Below are positions 55,001-62,245 of a DNA stretch of 64,000 bases, one piece after another. Under the pieces are notes generated by a model. It made no database searches, was not told the origin of the DNA, and saw only the letters and a list, made by a program, of their open reading frames with translations. The position numbers and the translations under genes were made by a program. Source of the DNA: Sphingomonas azotifigens NBRC 15497 (GTDB lineage Bacteria > Pseudomonadota > Alphaproteobacteria > Sphingomonadales > Sphingomonadaceae); the NCBI RefSeq assembly GCF_002091475.1, contig NZ_BCTR01000003.1:1-64000 (forward strand). Reading direction: 5' to 3'. Numbering within the stretch: position 1 is the first letter of the stretch; each line of letters starts with the position of its first letter.

Positions 55001-55618
55001 ACCGCGACCGGCGACCAGCTCAAGCTGAACGGCGGCAACCTCGGCGTCTATCTCCGCTATCGCTCGGCGGACGGCTTCTTCGCCCATGCGCTCGGCAAGG
55101 TCGATCGCTACTCGGTCAAGTATCAGCTGGCCGGTGTCGCGGGGACGCCGAAGGTGGACGGCACCAGCTACGGCTTCCAGCTGGAGGCTGGATACCATGT
55201 GCGTGCCGGTGCGCTGTTCTTCGAACCCGCAGCGAGCATCGCGGTGTCGCATGGGGATGTCGATGGCCTGCAGGGCGCCACGAGCGGCATGTCCGCCACC
55301 TTCGACAAGACGGACGGGGCCTATGGCCGCGCCGGCCTGCGCGCGGGCGTGGAGACGGTCTCCGGCGACTGGTCGCTCAAGCCCTATCTGGGCGCGGCGT
55401 GGGAAGGCGAATTGTCGGGTCGCCCGGGCGCGACGCTGGGGTCGGGCGGTACCAGCCTGCACTTCGAGGACCAGAACGAACGCGGTCGCGCTCGGATCGA
55501 GGCGGGGGTCGAGGGCGGCAGCAGCCGTGGCTTGGCCGCCTTCGCCAAGGTCGAGGCGGTGAGCGGTGCGAAGGCCAAGGGCTTTGGCGGTCGCGCCGGC
55601 GTGGCGCTGCGCTGGTAA
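49022..55618 (+). CDS. Second large autotransporter, about 2,198 residues
   Basis: The start is GTG 49022, preceded by GGGAG eight bases upstream and followed by a textbook signal peptide (KTTLLVGASALAFILATPGA, cleavage near ALA-D). The mature N terminus has a Cys28-Cys42 pair, probably a small disulfide loop. The passenger is rich in Ala, Gly, Ser and Thr with T-N-x-G-x-I steps typical of beta-helices. Its middle (about 51.1-52.6 kb) is built of 57-residue repeats. From about residue 1,920 (QVWGQLYGGEE) the autotransporter barrel begins, ending GVALRW with the expected aromatic. It follows the giant gene by 76 bases and ends before a strong terminator, so the two are likely cotranscribed. 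Function unknown; surface adhesion or aggregation is the usual role of such proteins. Confidence 0.9.
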   Translation: MKTTLLVGASALAFILATPGAALADGECGNPDVSSDPNIVSCVSDPGRYPNGITYNQASYATPAGLRLDLYGTLIVNATNGGTAVSVIGSTNQAALITARTGSRFTAGTTGLSSTATGTGLASVDSHGIVSAGLNGLVANADLTGGSGLGSVRNQSDATVTLTQTNLSGNSAGLLARGGSASATNNGAITATSATGGTASSTIYGIAGETHAAGGTMTLANTGTVTLRGATNLVGMGSASSTGAVSISNTGTINVTSQNGSATGFLVGASGTAGAVTATNNGTLNVSASGIAAGMAVLQGSSVALTAQRTGATGGMSVSGSSAAGFYVANATGAVNVQNSGFVQQVTGTAGVGQGVGISGGTAQSVTFADAVIGGTIFKGDLSVSATSTAQGVALSGGTGAASVNFTGAALTATSTGADASGIRVANGTDVTIVTAANATTGNGAAIAVNAAGSNALGVGVSAASGAESVTLGDSLTVANIAGSATGVSLQDGSSQTVSLAKGATVTGIGATGATMTGSSGAVRLTSVGALAVDGGTGGATGVVLGDGTTQTVDAAAAITVRANGGTASGIASSGAASDVQLTARDVLSVRNGAGSATGISIGAGAGETVSLARGIDVQGSTGATGASLTGTGAFALGAMQDFVVSSSAGNASGASFSGGTSQAANFSAGLQVTGAGNALGVRQTGGTGALSTIVAGNVAVAGGPGGATAVSLANGSTQTVQLGGTLAVSATDAAANGVLQSGASGAVATAVTGAVTVQGGTGGATGVSVSGGTTQALQLGSTVSVKANDGTVVGLAQSGASDAVSTNVTGGVLVAGGASGATGFTLAGGTSQTVQFGSTFGVSASNGSVTGLSQSGASGAIRTGVTGDVSASVSSGTGAVRGVAVANGSSQAVQLGGMLSVTGANGSVTGLSQSGASGTVSASVVGATTVNGGTSGATGITVAGGSTQTVQLGSTLTVAASDGSVIGLSQSGASGAVSTGVTGAVTVGGGAGGATGVTVAGGTTQAVQLGGTLGVTASNGSVIGLSQSGASGAVSTGVTGAVTVGGGAGGATGVTVAGGSSQAVQLGGALGVTASNGSVIGLSQSGATDAVSTTLGAVTVGGGAGGATGLAIAGGTTQTVQLGGALAVTATDGTVLGLGQSGASDAVRTTLGVVTVTGGTGGATGLAVADGTSQTVQLGGAFGVSAGGGTALGVQLQGGQSAALTAADFTVSNSAGDATGIASSGPAATVQLAKGATVSATGVAIGVQSRGGTTVSTAGALSVTSTGGEAHGIDFDSATAATTVHLPTTLTVRSTTADAFGIVGRTGAGLTLDGAGTIDVRTAGNAAGIGTVNQSGAQNVTVGTVTVTSTDKMGVGIALGGNAATQLTAGTVAVTAATGGAGVALIGTGATGDVQATLGTVSFTGANGTGVTLAQRGGANVQAAINSVTTSGDGSAGVIASAAGTGTVALAIGRAPTAGVATAQAVAVNGVTTGGANATGVSVTVADGAGSVVNNGTIATTGANAIGIAGTATGAGSLAVTSATVTTSGSAAHGIALTGGNGAQTIVAQSVTVAGAGAQAISATSTGGAIAVQSGTLVAQQGAGFAIGATSGSGAITITAANSSSASADAIHLTSTSGTIAATLADGGTTRSGTGAGLSIDTGGTATINLGATATTATLLGATAGLSSRAAGGQTVTLSGTVGADNGMAIRLAGGAATLVNRGVINGSVAVTSSRLAFTNAGTWNVTGTPSFGGNAVLTNSGTINLAAGTTQFAGLTSLQNSGTINLANGKVGDVLDLGGAGFVGAAGSRVVLDANLGGVAVNGAPAQSADLLRVGAASGTTTLVVHDVSGTAGSQFNFTGVRLVNAASASTNAFVLDSGSLNKGFAQYQLVTDAAGNINLVGLPTAQAFAVVRTGAEARRFWRRSGDAWSEQMRAAAPKRGLQVWGQLYGGEETNRSRPVYTETVLGTPTVFTPNLDVRDSWGGGQLGLDWGQGDWSVGVTAGYLSQQGRLTATGDQLKLNGGNLGVYLRYRSADGFFAHALGKVDRYSVKYQLAGVAGTPKVDGTSYGFQLEAGYHVRAGALFFEPAASIAVSHGDVDGLQGATSGMSATFDKTDGAYGRAGLRAGVETVSGDWSLKPYLGAAWEGELSGRPGATLGSGGTSLHFEDQNERGRARIEAGVEGGSSRGLAAFAKVEAVSGAKAKGFGGRAGVALRW
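51110..52570 (+). repeat. 171-bp coding tandem repeats in the second autotransporter
   Basis: Each unit encodes 57 residues with the pattern GATGVTVAGGTTQ, VQLGGTLGVTAS and GSVIGLSQSGASGAV. Adjacent copies starting at 51947 and 52118 are 171 bases apart and nearly identical; about eight copies are visible, decaying outwards. Confidence 0.82.
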
Positions 55619-55683
55619 CGATGGGATGGCGGCGAGCGCTGGATCGGGCTCGCCGCTGTTCCGCAACCAGCGCTGGAGAACGC

Positions 55684-55713
55684 GACAACGCCGCCCCCAC
55701 GGGCGGCGTTGTC
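55684..55713. terminator. Strong terminator-like hairpin after the autotransporter genes
   Basis: A perfect 13-pair stem, GACAACGCCGCCC (55684-55696) with GGGCGGCGTTGTC (55701-55713), loop CCAC. It is followed by CCTGTCT rather than a clean U run. It lies 66 bases after the second autotransporter and separates it from the TonB receptor unit. Confidence 0.7.
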
Positions 55714-55865
55714 CTGTCTGGGCCGTTGGCATTCCGATCGGGGCCCCGACACGAAGTTCCTCGCTGGCCCGGGACATATTTTTCGCTGCCGAGTAGCGGT
55801 TCGGGCGGCGTGCGGCATCGGACGGGGCGGGGGCGGCGAAAGGCCGCCGGGGAGGGCCTCATCCG

Positions 55866-58856
55866 ATGCTTCGTCGTTCGACCACGATTCTGCTGCTTTC
55901 GACCGCGGCCATCGCCGCCATGCCAGTGCCCGCGTTCGCGGCCCGATCGGCCGCGACCGCGCGCGTCCGTTTCGACATTCCCGCGGGCGATCTCGCCGCC
56001 GCGCTCAACGCAGTCGCGCGCCAGTCCGGTATCCGCATCGCCTTTCCCTATGATCGTGCCGCCGGGCGCCGGGTGGCCGGGCTCAAGGGCGAGATGGCCG
56101 CGGCCGATGCGGTGCGTCGGCTGGTCGCGGGCACCGATCTGAAGCTGGTGGTCGCCGATGCCGACCATATCCTGCTCGCCGCCGAGCCCTCGCAGCAGGC
56201 GCCGTCGGTGGAGACGGCCGCGAGCGACGCGGGCGAGGAAATCTTCGTCACCGGCTATCGCCTCTCGACCCGCCGCGCGCTCGCCAGCAAGCGCAAGAGC
56301 GACCAGGTGATCGACGCGGTCAGCCAGGACGAGGTGAGCCAGCTGCCCGACGTCAACATCGTCGAGGCGGCGCGGCGCATCCCCGGCCTGTCGGTGATTT
56401 CCGAGCGCGATTCGACGCGCGGCCACGACAATTACCAATATGTCACGATCCGCGGCCTCGACAGCCGCTACAATCTGGTGACGGTGGACGGCGCGCAGGT
56501 CGCCAGCGCCGATGCGAGCTATCGCGGGGCCCAGCTGGCGATGCTGCCGGCGACGCTGGTGAGCGAGATCCAGGCGATCAAGACCGTGACCGCGCAATAT
56601 GACCCGCACGCACTGGGCGGCCAGATCAATCTCGTCTCGAAGAGCGCGTTCGATACCGGTCCGTTCGTCACGGCCCAGGCGCTGGGCGGCTGGACCTCGC
56701 AGGGCGGCAAGGTGGTGCCGGACAAGCGCGCCAATCTGCGCGCCAGCGCCACCGCCGCCACCACCTTCGGCAGTGCGCACCAGTTCGGCGTGGTCCTGTC
56801 CGGCGAGTATCAGCGGCTCCAGGCCTCGGCGCTCGCCAGCCTGCCGGGCGATACCGGCGGCGCCGGCTGGACCTATTACACCGCGGCCGGCGCCCAGACC
56901 GCGAACATCGCTGCATCCACCGGCCGCGCCGTGCCGGTGCGCGTGCAGGACTATGCTTTCGACGTCCAGCGGGAGCGCTACAGCGTGAACGGCAAGCTGG
57001 AATTCCGCCCCGGCGACCGGTTCGAGGCATCGCTGTTCGGCGGCTATTACCGCGAGCGATCGGACGAGGACCGCTACGAGGCGCTGGCGCTGCCGGCGGC
57101 GGGCTATACCCCAGGCGCGAGCGCCGACACGGGCAAGCTTAACAGCGGCAACTATCAGTTGGGGCTGGTCGCGCAGCCGGAAACGCGCAAGACCTGGTTC
57201 GTCAACGGCAGCGCCCGCTATGCGATCGCCGATCGGCTCAAGCTGCGGGTCGGCGCGTCGGACTCGGACGCGACGTACAACCAGAATCGCTGGATGTACA
57301 AATGGAACACCGGAATGGTGATCACCGCCACCTCCGCCGGTACCTCGAACCAGCCGGCCTATGGCTATGGCTACCGCGTGGTGGGCGGCGAACCGATCAT
57401 CACGCTCAACGATGCCGCCGCTGCGGCCAATCCGGCCAATTACGGCCCGCGCTACTGGCGCAACATCGTTGCCGACATCACCAACACCGTCCGCACGCTG
57501 CGCGGCGATCTCGGCTGGAACTTCGACCCCGAAGATCGCGGGCTCGGCCTCAATCTCGGCGTCAACCACACGCTGACCCGGGTGGAGAACACGCTCGACT
57601 ATCGCGAATGGTTCGCCAAGGATGCCGCTTCGGCGGCACTGATCGGTACGCTCGATCGCTATGCCCAGCCCATGGTGCTGACCCCGATCATGGCGCCGGG
57701 GATCAACTTCTACCTGATCGACGCGGTCAAGGCGCAGGGCGTGCTGGTCGACCATCCCGATTGGTTTCGCCAGAGCACCGCGCGCGTCGCCGATAGCAAC
57801 AATGCCTATTTCAAGCTCCGCGAGTCGATCGCCGCGGGCTATGGCCAGATCCGCTGGAGGGCGGACCGGTTCAACCTCCAGGCCGGGCTGCGCTACGACG
57901 ATACCGCGGTGGACGTGACCACGCGCGTCAACGGCACCAGCCGCACGCTGCAGCGCCACCGCGACTATGGCTATGCGCTGCCCTCTGCAGTCGCGACCTT
58001 CGATGCGACCGCGGCGATCAAGCTGCGCGCCGGGGTGAGCGAAACGATCGGCCGCCCCGATTACGGCCAATATGGCGCCACCACCACCTACTCGGTCAAC
58101 GCCGTCACCAATCCCGACGGCTCGCCCGCCAGCCTGTTGACGATCACCCAGGGCAACGCCGCGCTCCGGCCGCGCCGGGCGTGGAATTACGATCTGTCGG
58201 CGGAATGGTATCTCGGCCGGGGCGGGCTGGTTTCGGCGGCGCTGTTCCGCAAGGACATCACCGACGAGATCTTTACCAAGACGATCAGCTACACCAACTA
58301 TGCGTTCGAAGGTACGACCTATCAGAGCGCCACGGTGTCGCAGCCGGTCAACGCCTCGTCCGCGCGGGTGCAGGGGATCGAGGTGCAGCTGGTGCAGGAC
58401 AAGCTGGACTTCCTGCCCGGGCCGCTACGGGATCTGGGCGTCTCGCTCAACGCCAGCTGGCTCGACGGGCATTTCGATTTCGTGATGAGCAACGGCAGCA
58501 ATCGCCGCATCGGCGCGCTGTTCAACCAGCCGGACCATATCTACAACGCCTCGCTCTTCTATTCGCGTGGGCCGGCCAATGTTCGCTTCGCCTGGAACCG
58601 GATCGGCGCGGCGCCGGTATCAGTCGATTCCGGGGCGGCGTGGCGCGACATCTGGCAGGATGCGCGTGACCAGATCGACTTGCAAGGCAGCTATTACGTG
58701 ACGCCATGGCTCCAGGCGACGGCGCAGGTGCAGAACCTCACCAAGGCGCCGTTCCGCGCGCGGCTGGGCGAACAGCGCGAGCTGCTCCAGACGCGCTATC
58801 CGGTGGGGCGCACGCTCTGGTTCGGCCTGGTGTTCAAGCCGGGCGTGGCGAAATGA
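55866..58856 (+). CDS. TonB-dependent receptor with STN domain
   Basis: A 996-residue outer-membrane receptor. The signal peptide ends near PAFA. Residues of about 33-105 form an STN domain (VRFDIPAGDLAAALNAVARQ). Then come a TonB-box-like EIFVTGYRLS and a plug of the proteobacterial TonB-receptor type: ALASKRKSDQVIDAVSQDEV, QLPDVNIVEAARRIPG, VTIRGLDSRYNLVTVDGAQV, DPHALGGQINL. The barrel is long, as in receptors for sugars or other organic molecules in sphingomonads and Caulobacter. It ends FGLVFKPGVAK, slightly past the usual final aromatic. The STN domain implies signalling to the FecR encoded downstream. Confidence 0.93.
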   Translation: MLRRSTTILLLSTAAIAAMPVPAFAARSAATARVRFDIPAGDLAAALNAVARQSGIRIAFPYDRAAGRRVAGLKGEMAAADAVRRLVAGTDLKLVVADADHILLAAEPSQQAPSVETAASDAGEEIFVTGYRLSTRRALASKRKSDQVIDAVSQDEVSQLPDVNIVEAARRIPGLSVISERDSTRGHDNYQYVTIRGLDSRYNLVTVDGAQVASADASYRGAQLAMLPATLVSEIQAIKTVTAQYDPHALGGQINLVSKSAFDTGPFVTAQALGGWTSQGGKVVPDKRANLRASATAATTFGSAHQFGVVLSGEYQRLQASALASLPGDTGGAGWTYYTAAGAQTANIAASTGRAVPVRVQDYAFDVQRERYSVNGKLEFRPGDRFEASLFGGYYRERSDEDRYEALALPAAGYTPGASADTGKLNSGNYQLGLVAQPETRKTWFVNGSARYAIADRLKLRVGASDSDATYNQNRWMYKWNTGMVITATSAGTSNQPAYGYGYRVVGGEPIITLNDAAAAANPANYGPRYWRNIVADITNTVRTLRGDLGWNFDPEDRGLGLNLGVNHTLTRVENTLDYREWFAKDAASAALIGTLDRYAQPMVLTPIMAPGINFYLIDAVKAQGVLVDHPDWFRQSTARVADSNNAYFKLRESIAAGYGQIRWRADRFNLQAGLRYDDTAVDVTTRVNGTSRTLQRHRDYGYALPSAVATFDATAAIKLRAGVSETIGRPDYGQYGATTTYSVNAVTNPDGSPASLLTITQGNAALRPRRAWNYDLSAEWYLGRGGLVSAALFRKDITDEIFTKTISYTNYAFEGTTYQSATVSQPVNASSARVQGIEVQLVQDKLDFLPGPLRDLGVSLNASWLDGHFDFVMSNGSNRRIGALFNQPDHIYNASLFYSRGPANVRFAWNRIGAAPVSVDSGAAWRDIWQDARDQIDLQGSYYVTPWLQATAQVQNLTKAPFRARLGEQRELLQTRYPVGRTLWFGLVFKPGVAK

Positions 58857-58982
58857 GGCGCGGCGGCGTCCCCGCGGTGGCGCGCCGGGACGCTGCTTTT
58901 TCGTGCGCGGTCGGGCGATTGTCACAGCCGCGTATCAATCGCCGTCTAGGTGAAGCCATTCTTTCCCTTTGCAGGCTTTTCC

Positions 58983-59546
58983 ATGTCCTGGCTTCGCCCG
59001 ATCGACGCCTGGTTCGCGTCGGCCATCCTGCCGCACGAGGCGGCGCTGCTCCAGCAGGCGCGGCGCTGGACGGGCGACCCGGACGAGGCGCGCGACCTGC
59101 TGCACGAAGCCTATGCCCAACTGCTCCAGCTGCAGGCTTGGGAGGGGATCGCCAACCCGCCGGCCTATGCCGTGCGGACGATCCGCAACTGCGCCCTGCA
59201 GCGCATGCGCCGCGCCCGCATCGTGCCGATGCGGCAGTTCGCCGCCCTGGAGGAGGTGGAATTTCCCGATCCCGCGCCGGACAGCTTCGCGGTAGCGAGC
59301 GGGCGCGAGGAGCTGGCGCGGATGATCGCAGCCGTCGATGCGCTGCCGCCGATGTGCCGCCGAGTCGTCCAGCTGCGCAAGTTCGAGGAGATGGCGCCGC
59401 GCGCGATCGCCGAATTGCTGGGGATCAGCCTGTCGACCGTCGAGACGCATCTCGCACGCGGCACGCTGGCGGTGGCGCGGGCGCTCCGCGCCGAGGCGAG
59501 CGACGGCCCGGCGCCCGCAAAGGCGCCTGCCCGCCGCAAGGCGTGA
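58983..59546 (+). CDS. ECF sigma factor, FecI type (second set)
   Basis: A 187-residue protein starting at ATG 58983 (MSWLRPIDAWFASAILPHE); a GTG at 58950 would add 11 residues. The sigma-2 region is at DPDEARDLLHEAYAQLL, and the sigma-4 region at MAPRAIAELLGISLSTVETH with the recognition helix. A Lys/Arg/Ala-rich tail of about 20 residues follows. It lies between the STN receptor and FecR and should direct transcription of this surface-signalling set. Confidence 0.9.
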   Translation: MSWLRPIDAWFASAILPHEAALLQQARRWTGDPDEARDLLHEAYAQLLQLQAWEGIANPPAYAVRTIRNCALQRMRRARIVPMRQFAALEEVEFPDPAPDSFAVASGREELARMIAAVDALPPMCRRVVQLRKFEEMAPRAIAELLGISLSTVETHLARGTLAVARALRAEASDGPAPAKAPARRKA

Positions 59547-59622
59547 GCGGCGCAGTAGCGGTTTTGCCGGCGGCGCGCATCGTTCATACACGCGCCATGC
59601 GCGAAGAGATGGACGGCACCCG

Positions 59623-60606
59623 TTGAGCGAACCGCAGGATCAGGACCCGATCGAGGCAGAGGCGGCGGCGTGGCTGGCGGCGCTCGACTGCGGCCGTGCG
59701 GATCCCGCCGCGTTCGAGGCGTGGCGGGCGGCCGATCCGGCCCATGCGATCGCGTTCATCCGGCTCAACCAGGCATGGCGCGGGCTGGACCGCTTTGCGC
59801 GCACCGCCGCCAAACCGGGTGCGCCCGAAGCTCCGGTGTCGGAGGAGGTGGAGGTGCCGGTACGCCCGGCGCGGCGTCGCCTGCTTCAGGCTGCGGGGCT
59901 GGGCGCGGTCGCAGCCGGCGCGGGCGTTGCGCTCAGCCTGCAGCGGGCTGCCGCGCATACGGTGGAGACCGCGGTGGGCGAGCGGCAGCGTTTCTATGTC
60001 GACGAGCGCGCCTGTTTCGATCTCAACACCGCCAGCCGGTTGCGCTGGTGGCGCAGCGGCCAGGGGCTGGAAGTCGCGCTGGAACGCGGCCAGCTCCGGC
60101 TCGATCTCGCCCCTGGAGCGCCCGCGTGCACGGTGCATGCCGGCCCTGCGACACTGCAGCTGGGAAGCGGCGCGTTCGATCTGCGGCTGCTCGCGCCCGA
60201 ACGCGTGGATGTCGTCGCGATCAGCGGCGAAGCGGAACTGCTCGCCCGCAAGGGCGGCGCGGGGGCGGTGCGGCTGACCCGGCGCCATGCGGTGTCGGTC
60301 TCGGCGGAGGCGCCGGCGATCCCCCGGCCGGTGGCCGAGGACGCGCTGCGCGCCCGGTCCGCCTGGCGCGAGGGCGAACTGATCTTCGAAGGGCAGACGC
60401 TCGCCGAGGCCGTGGCCGAATATAACCGCTATCTGCGCACCCCGATGGTGCTCGGCGATGCCGAGGCCGGGCGGCTGCGGCTGGGCGGGCGCTTTCTCAC
60501 CAGCGATCCCAGCGAATTTCTCCAGGCGCTGGCGCTGAACTTCGGGCTGCGCGCCGAGCACCGGCCCGATCGCATCCTGCTCTACCGCGAAAGAACCGCG
60601 CCATGA
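59623..60606 (+). CDS. FecR-type anti-sigma regulator (second set)
   Basis: A 327-residue protein with the FecR_N pattern (EAAAWLAALDCGRADPAAFE, AADPAHAIAFIRLNQAW), a membrane span at about residues 83-103 (LLQAAGLGAVAAGAGVALSL), and a periplasmic domain whose end (LIFEGQTLAEAVAEYNRYL) is the part that contacts the receptor STN domain. No ATG lies near the domain start, so I choose TTG 59623. Its stop overlaps the start of phoD by four bases. Confidence 0.87.
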   Translation: MSEPQDQDPIEAEAAAWLAALDCGRADPAAFEAWRAADPAHAIAFIRLNQAWRGLDRFARTAAKPGAPEAPVSEEVEVPVRPARRRLLQAAGLGAVAAGAGVALSLQRAAAHTVETAVGERQRFYVDERACFDLNTASRLRWWRSGQGLEVALERGQLRLDLAPGAPACTVHAGPATLQLGSGAFDLRLLAPERVDVVAISGEAELLARKGGAGAVRLTRRHAVSVSAEAPAIPRPVAEDALRARSAWREGELIFEGQTLAEAVAEYNRYLRTPMVLGDAEAGRLRLGGRFLTSDPSEFLQALALNFGLRAEHRPDRILLYRERTAP

Positions 60607-62186
60607 CCGATCCGTTCGCCGCCCCGTGGAACCGTCGCGCGCTGCTCTGCGCCAGCGGGGCAGGGGCTTCCGCTGGCCTGCTTCTGACCGCGGTGCGCGC
60701 CGCGGGGCTTTCCGCGCGGCCGCTGTTCACGCTGGGCGTCGCCTCCGGCGAGCCGCTGCCGCAAGGATTCGTGCTGTGGACGCGGCTGGCACCCGAGCCG
60801 CTGGCGATCGATGGCGGGATGCCGGCCCGCACGGTGCCGGTGCGCTGGGAAGTCGCCGAGGACGCGGCGTTCCGGCGGGTCGCCGCGCGCGGCACCGCGC
60901 TCGCCGAGCCGCGCTGGGGGCATTCGGTCCATGTCGAGGTTGCCGGCCTCCGTCCGGACCGCCCCTATTGGTATCGCTTCCTCGCCAATGGCGAGGCGAG
61001 CCCGATCGGGCGCACCCGCACCGCCCCTGCGGCCGATCAGCCGGTCGATCGCCTGCGCTTCTGCTTCGCCTCGTGCCAGAAATACGAGGCGGGGCAGTAT
61101 GCCGGCCACCGCCTGATCGCGGCCGAAGCGCCCGATCTGGTGGTGTTCCTGGGCGACTATATCTACGAGAATGGTCCGCAGCAGGACGTGCGCATCCACC
61201 GCAATCCGGAACCGGTCGATCTGGGCGGCTACCGGGTGCGCTATGCCACCTACAAGACCGATCCGCTGCTCCAGGCGGCGCATCATGCCGCGCCCTGGGC
61301 GGTAATCTGGGACGATCACGAAGTCGCCAACGACTATGCCGATGCGGTGGACGAGGACAATGGCGATCCTGCCGCCTTTCTGCGCCGCCGGGCCGCCGCC
61401 TACCAGGCCTATTGGGAGCATATGCCGCTGCGCCGCGCGAGCATGCCGCAGGGCCCGGCGATGCAGCTCTATCGCAGTTTGCAATGGGGCCGCCTGGCCG
61501 CGTTCCAGCTGGTGGACGATCGACAGTATCGCAGCGCCCGCCCGTGCCAGCCGCCTGAGCTCGCCGCGCAGCACCGGCCCTATCGCACGCGCACGCCCGA
61601 TTGCCCCGAGCGGCGCGATCCCGCGCGCAGCATCCTCGGCGCGGCGCAGGAGCGTTGGCTGCACGATGCCTTCGCGCAATCGCGCGCGCAGTGGAACCTG
61701 CTCGCCCAGCAGACGCTGATGGCCGATGCCCCGCGGCTCAACCCCGCGCATCTCGATGCCGCCCCGGATCAGTACACGCTCGACAATTGGGGCGGCTATC
61801 CCGCCACGCGCGAACGGATTCTGCGGCACTGGCGCGATGCGAAGCTGGCCAACCCGCTGGTGCTGAGCGGCGACATCCACGCCTTCGCCGCGGTCGACCT
61901 GCTCGATCCGGACCGGCCGGACGCGCCGCCGATCGCCAGCGAATTCGTCGGCGGATCGCTGACGAGCAAGAACCACGATCCGCTGTTCAAGCAGAGCGCC
62001 GCGCGGACCCCCGGCTTTCGCTTCGCCGAACATCAGGTGCGGGGCTATGCCTCGGCGACGATGACTCCTGCGGAATGCGCGATCCGCTTCGTCGGACTGG
62101 AAGATCCCGCCAATCCCGACAGTCCGGCGCGGACACTGGCGCATTTCACCGTCGCTGCAGGACAGCGGGGCATGCGCGTCGGCTGA
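60603..62186 (+). CDS. phoD: PhoD-type alkaline phosphatase/phosphodiesterase
   Basis: A 527-residue Tat-exported metalloenzyme. The N terminus has a twin-Arg signal (NRRALLCASGAGASAGLLL). A PhoD N-terminal Ig-like domain follows at about 40-145 (LGVASGEPLPQGFVLWTRLA), then the metallophosphatase domain with FASCQKYEAGQ, VVFLGDYIYEN, WDDHEVANDY and SGDIHAF, which provide the Cys, Asp, His and Asn ligands of the Fe/Ca centre. It should release phosphate from phosphomono- and diesters in the periplasm. The ATG overlaps the fecR stop (ATGA), tying it to the receptor/sigma set rather than to an obvious Pho box. Confidence 0.95.
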   Translation: MTDPFAAPWNRRALLCASGAGASAGLLLTAVRAAGLSARPLFTLGVASGEPLPQGFVLWTRLAPEPLAIDGGMPARTVPVRWEVAEDAAFRRVAARGTALAEPRWGHSVHVEVAGLRPDRPYWYRFLANGEASPIGRTRTAPAADQPVDRLRFCFASCQKYEAGQYAGHRLIAAEAPDLVVFLGDYIYENGPQQDVRIHRNPEPVDLGGYRVRYATYKTDPLLQAAHHAAPWAVIWDDHEVANDYADAVDEDNGDPAAFLRRRAAAYQAYWEHMPLRRASMPQGPAMQLYRSLQWGRLAAFQLVDDRQYRSARPCQPPELAAQHRPYRTRTPDCPERRDPARSILGAAQERWLHDAFAQSRAQWNLLAQQTLMADAPRLNPAHLDAAPDQYTLDNWGGYPATRERILRHWRDAKLANPLVLSGDIHAFAAVDLLDPDRPDAPPIASEFVGGSLTSKNHDPLFKQSAARTPGFRFAEHQVRGYASATMTPAECAIRFVGLEDPANPDSPARTLAHFTVAAGQRGMRVG

Positions 62187-62245
62187 TCGTCGGGGCAAGC
62201 CGGGGCCCCCTCGGATTCGATGCGAAGAAGATGGGTTGGGGGGCG

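Noticed and set aside
43057..55777. Two more very long minus-strand frames (about 2,026 and 2,264 codons) across both autotransporters
   Set aside because: Same reason: repeat-shadow composition, no domain, no plausible start, and opposite to clear autotransporters with signal peptides and barrels.
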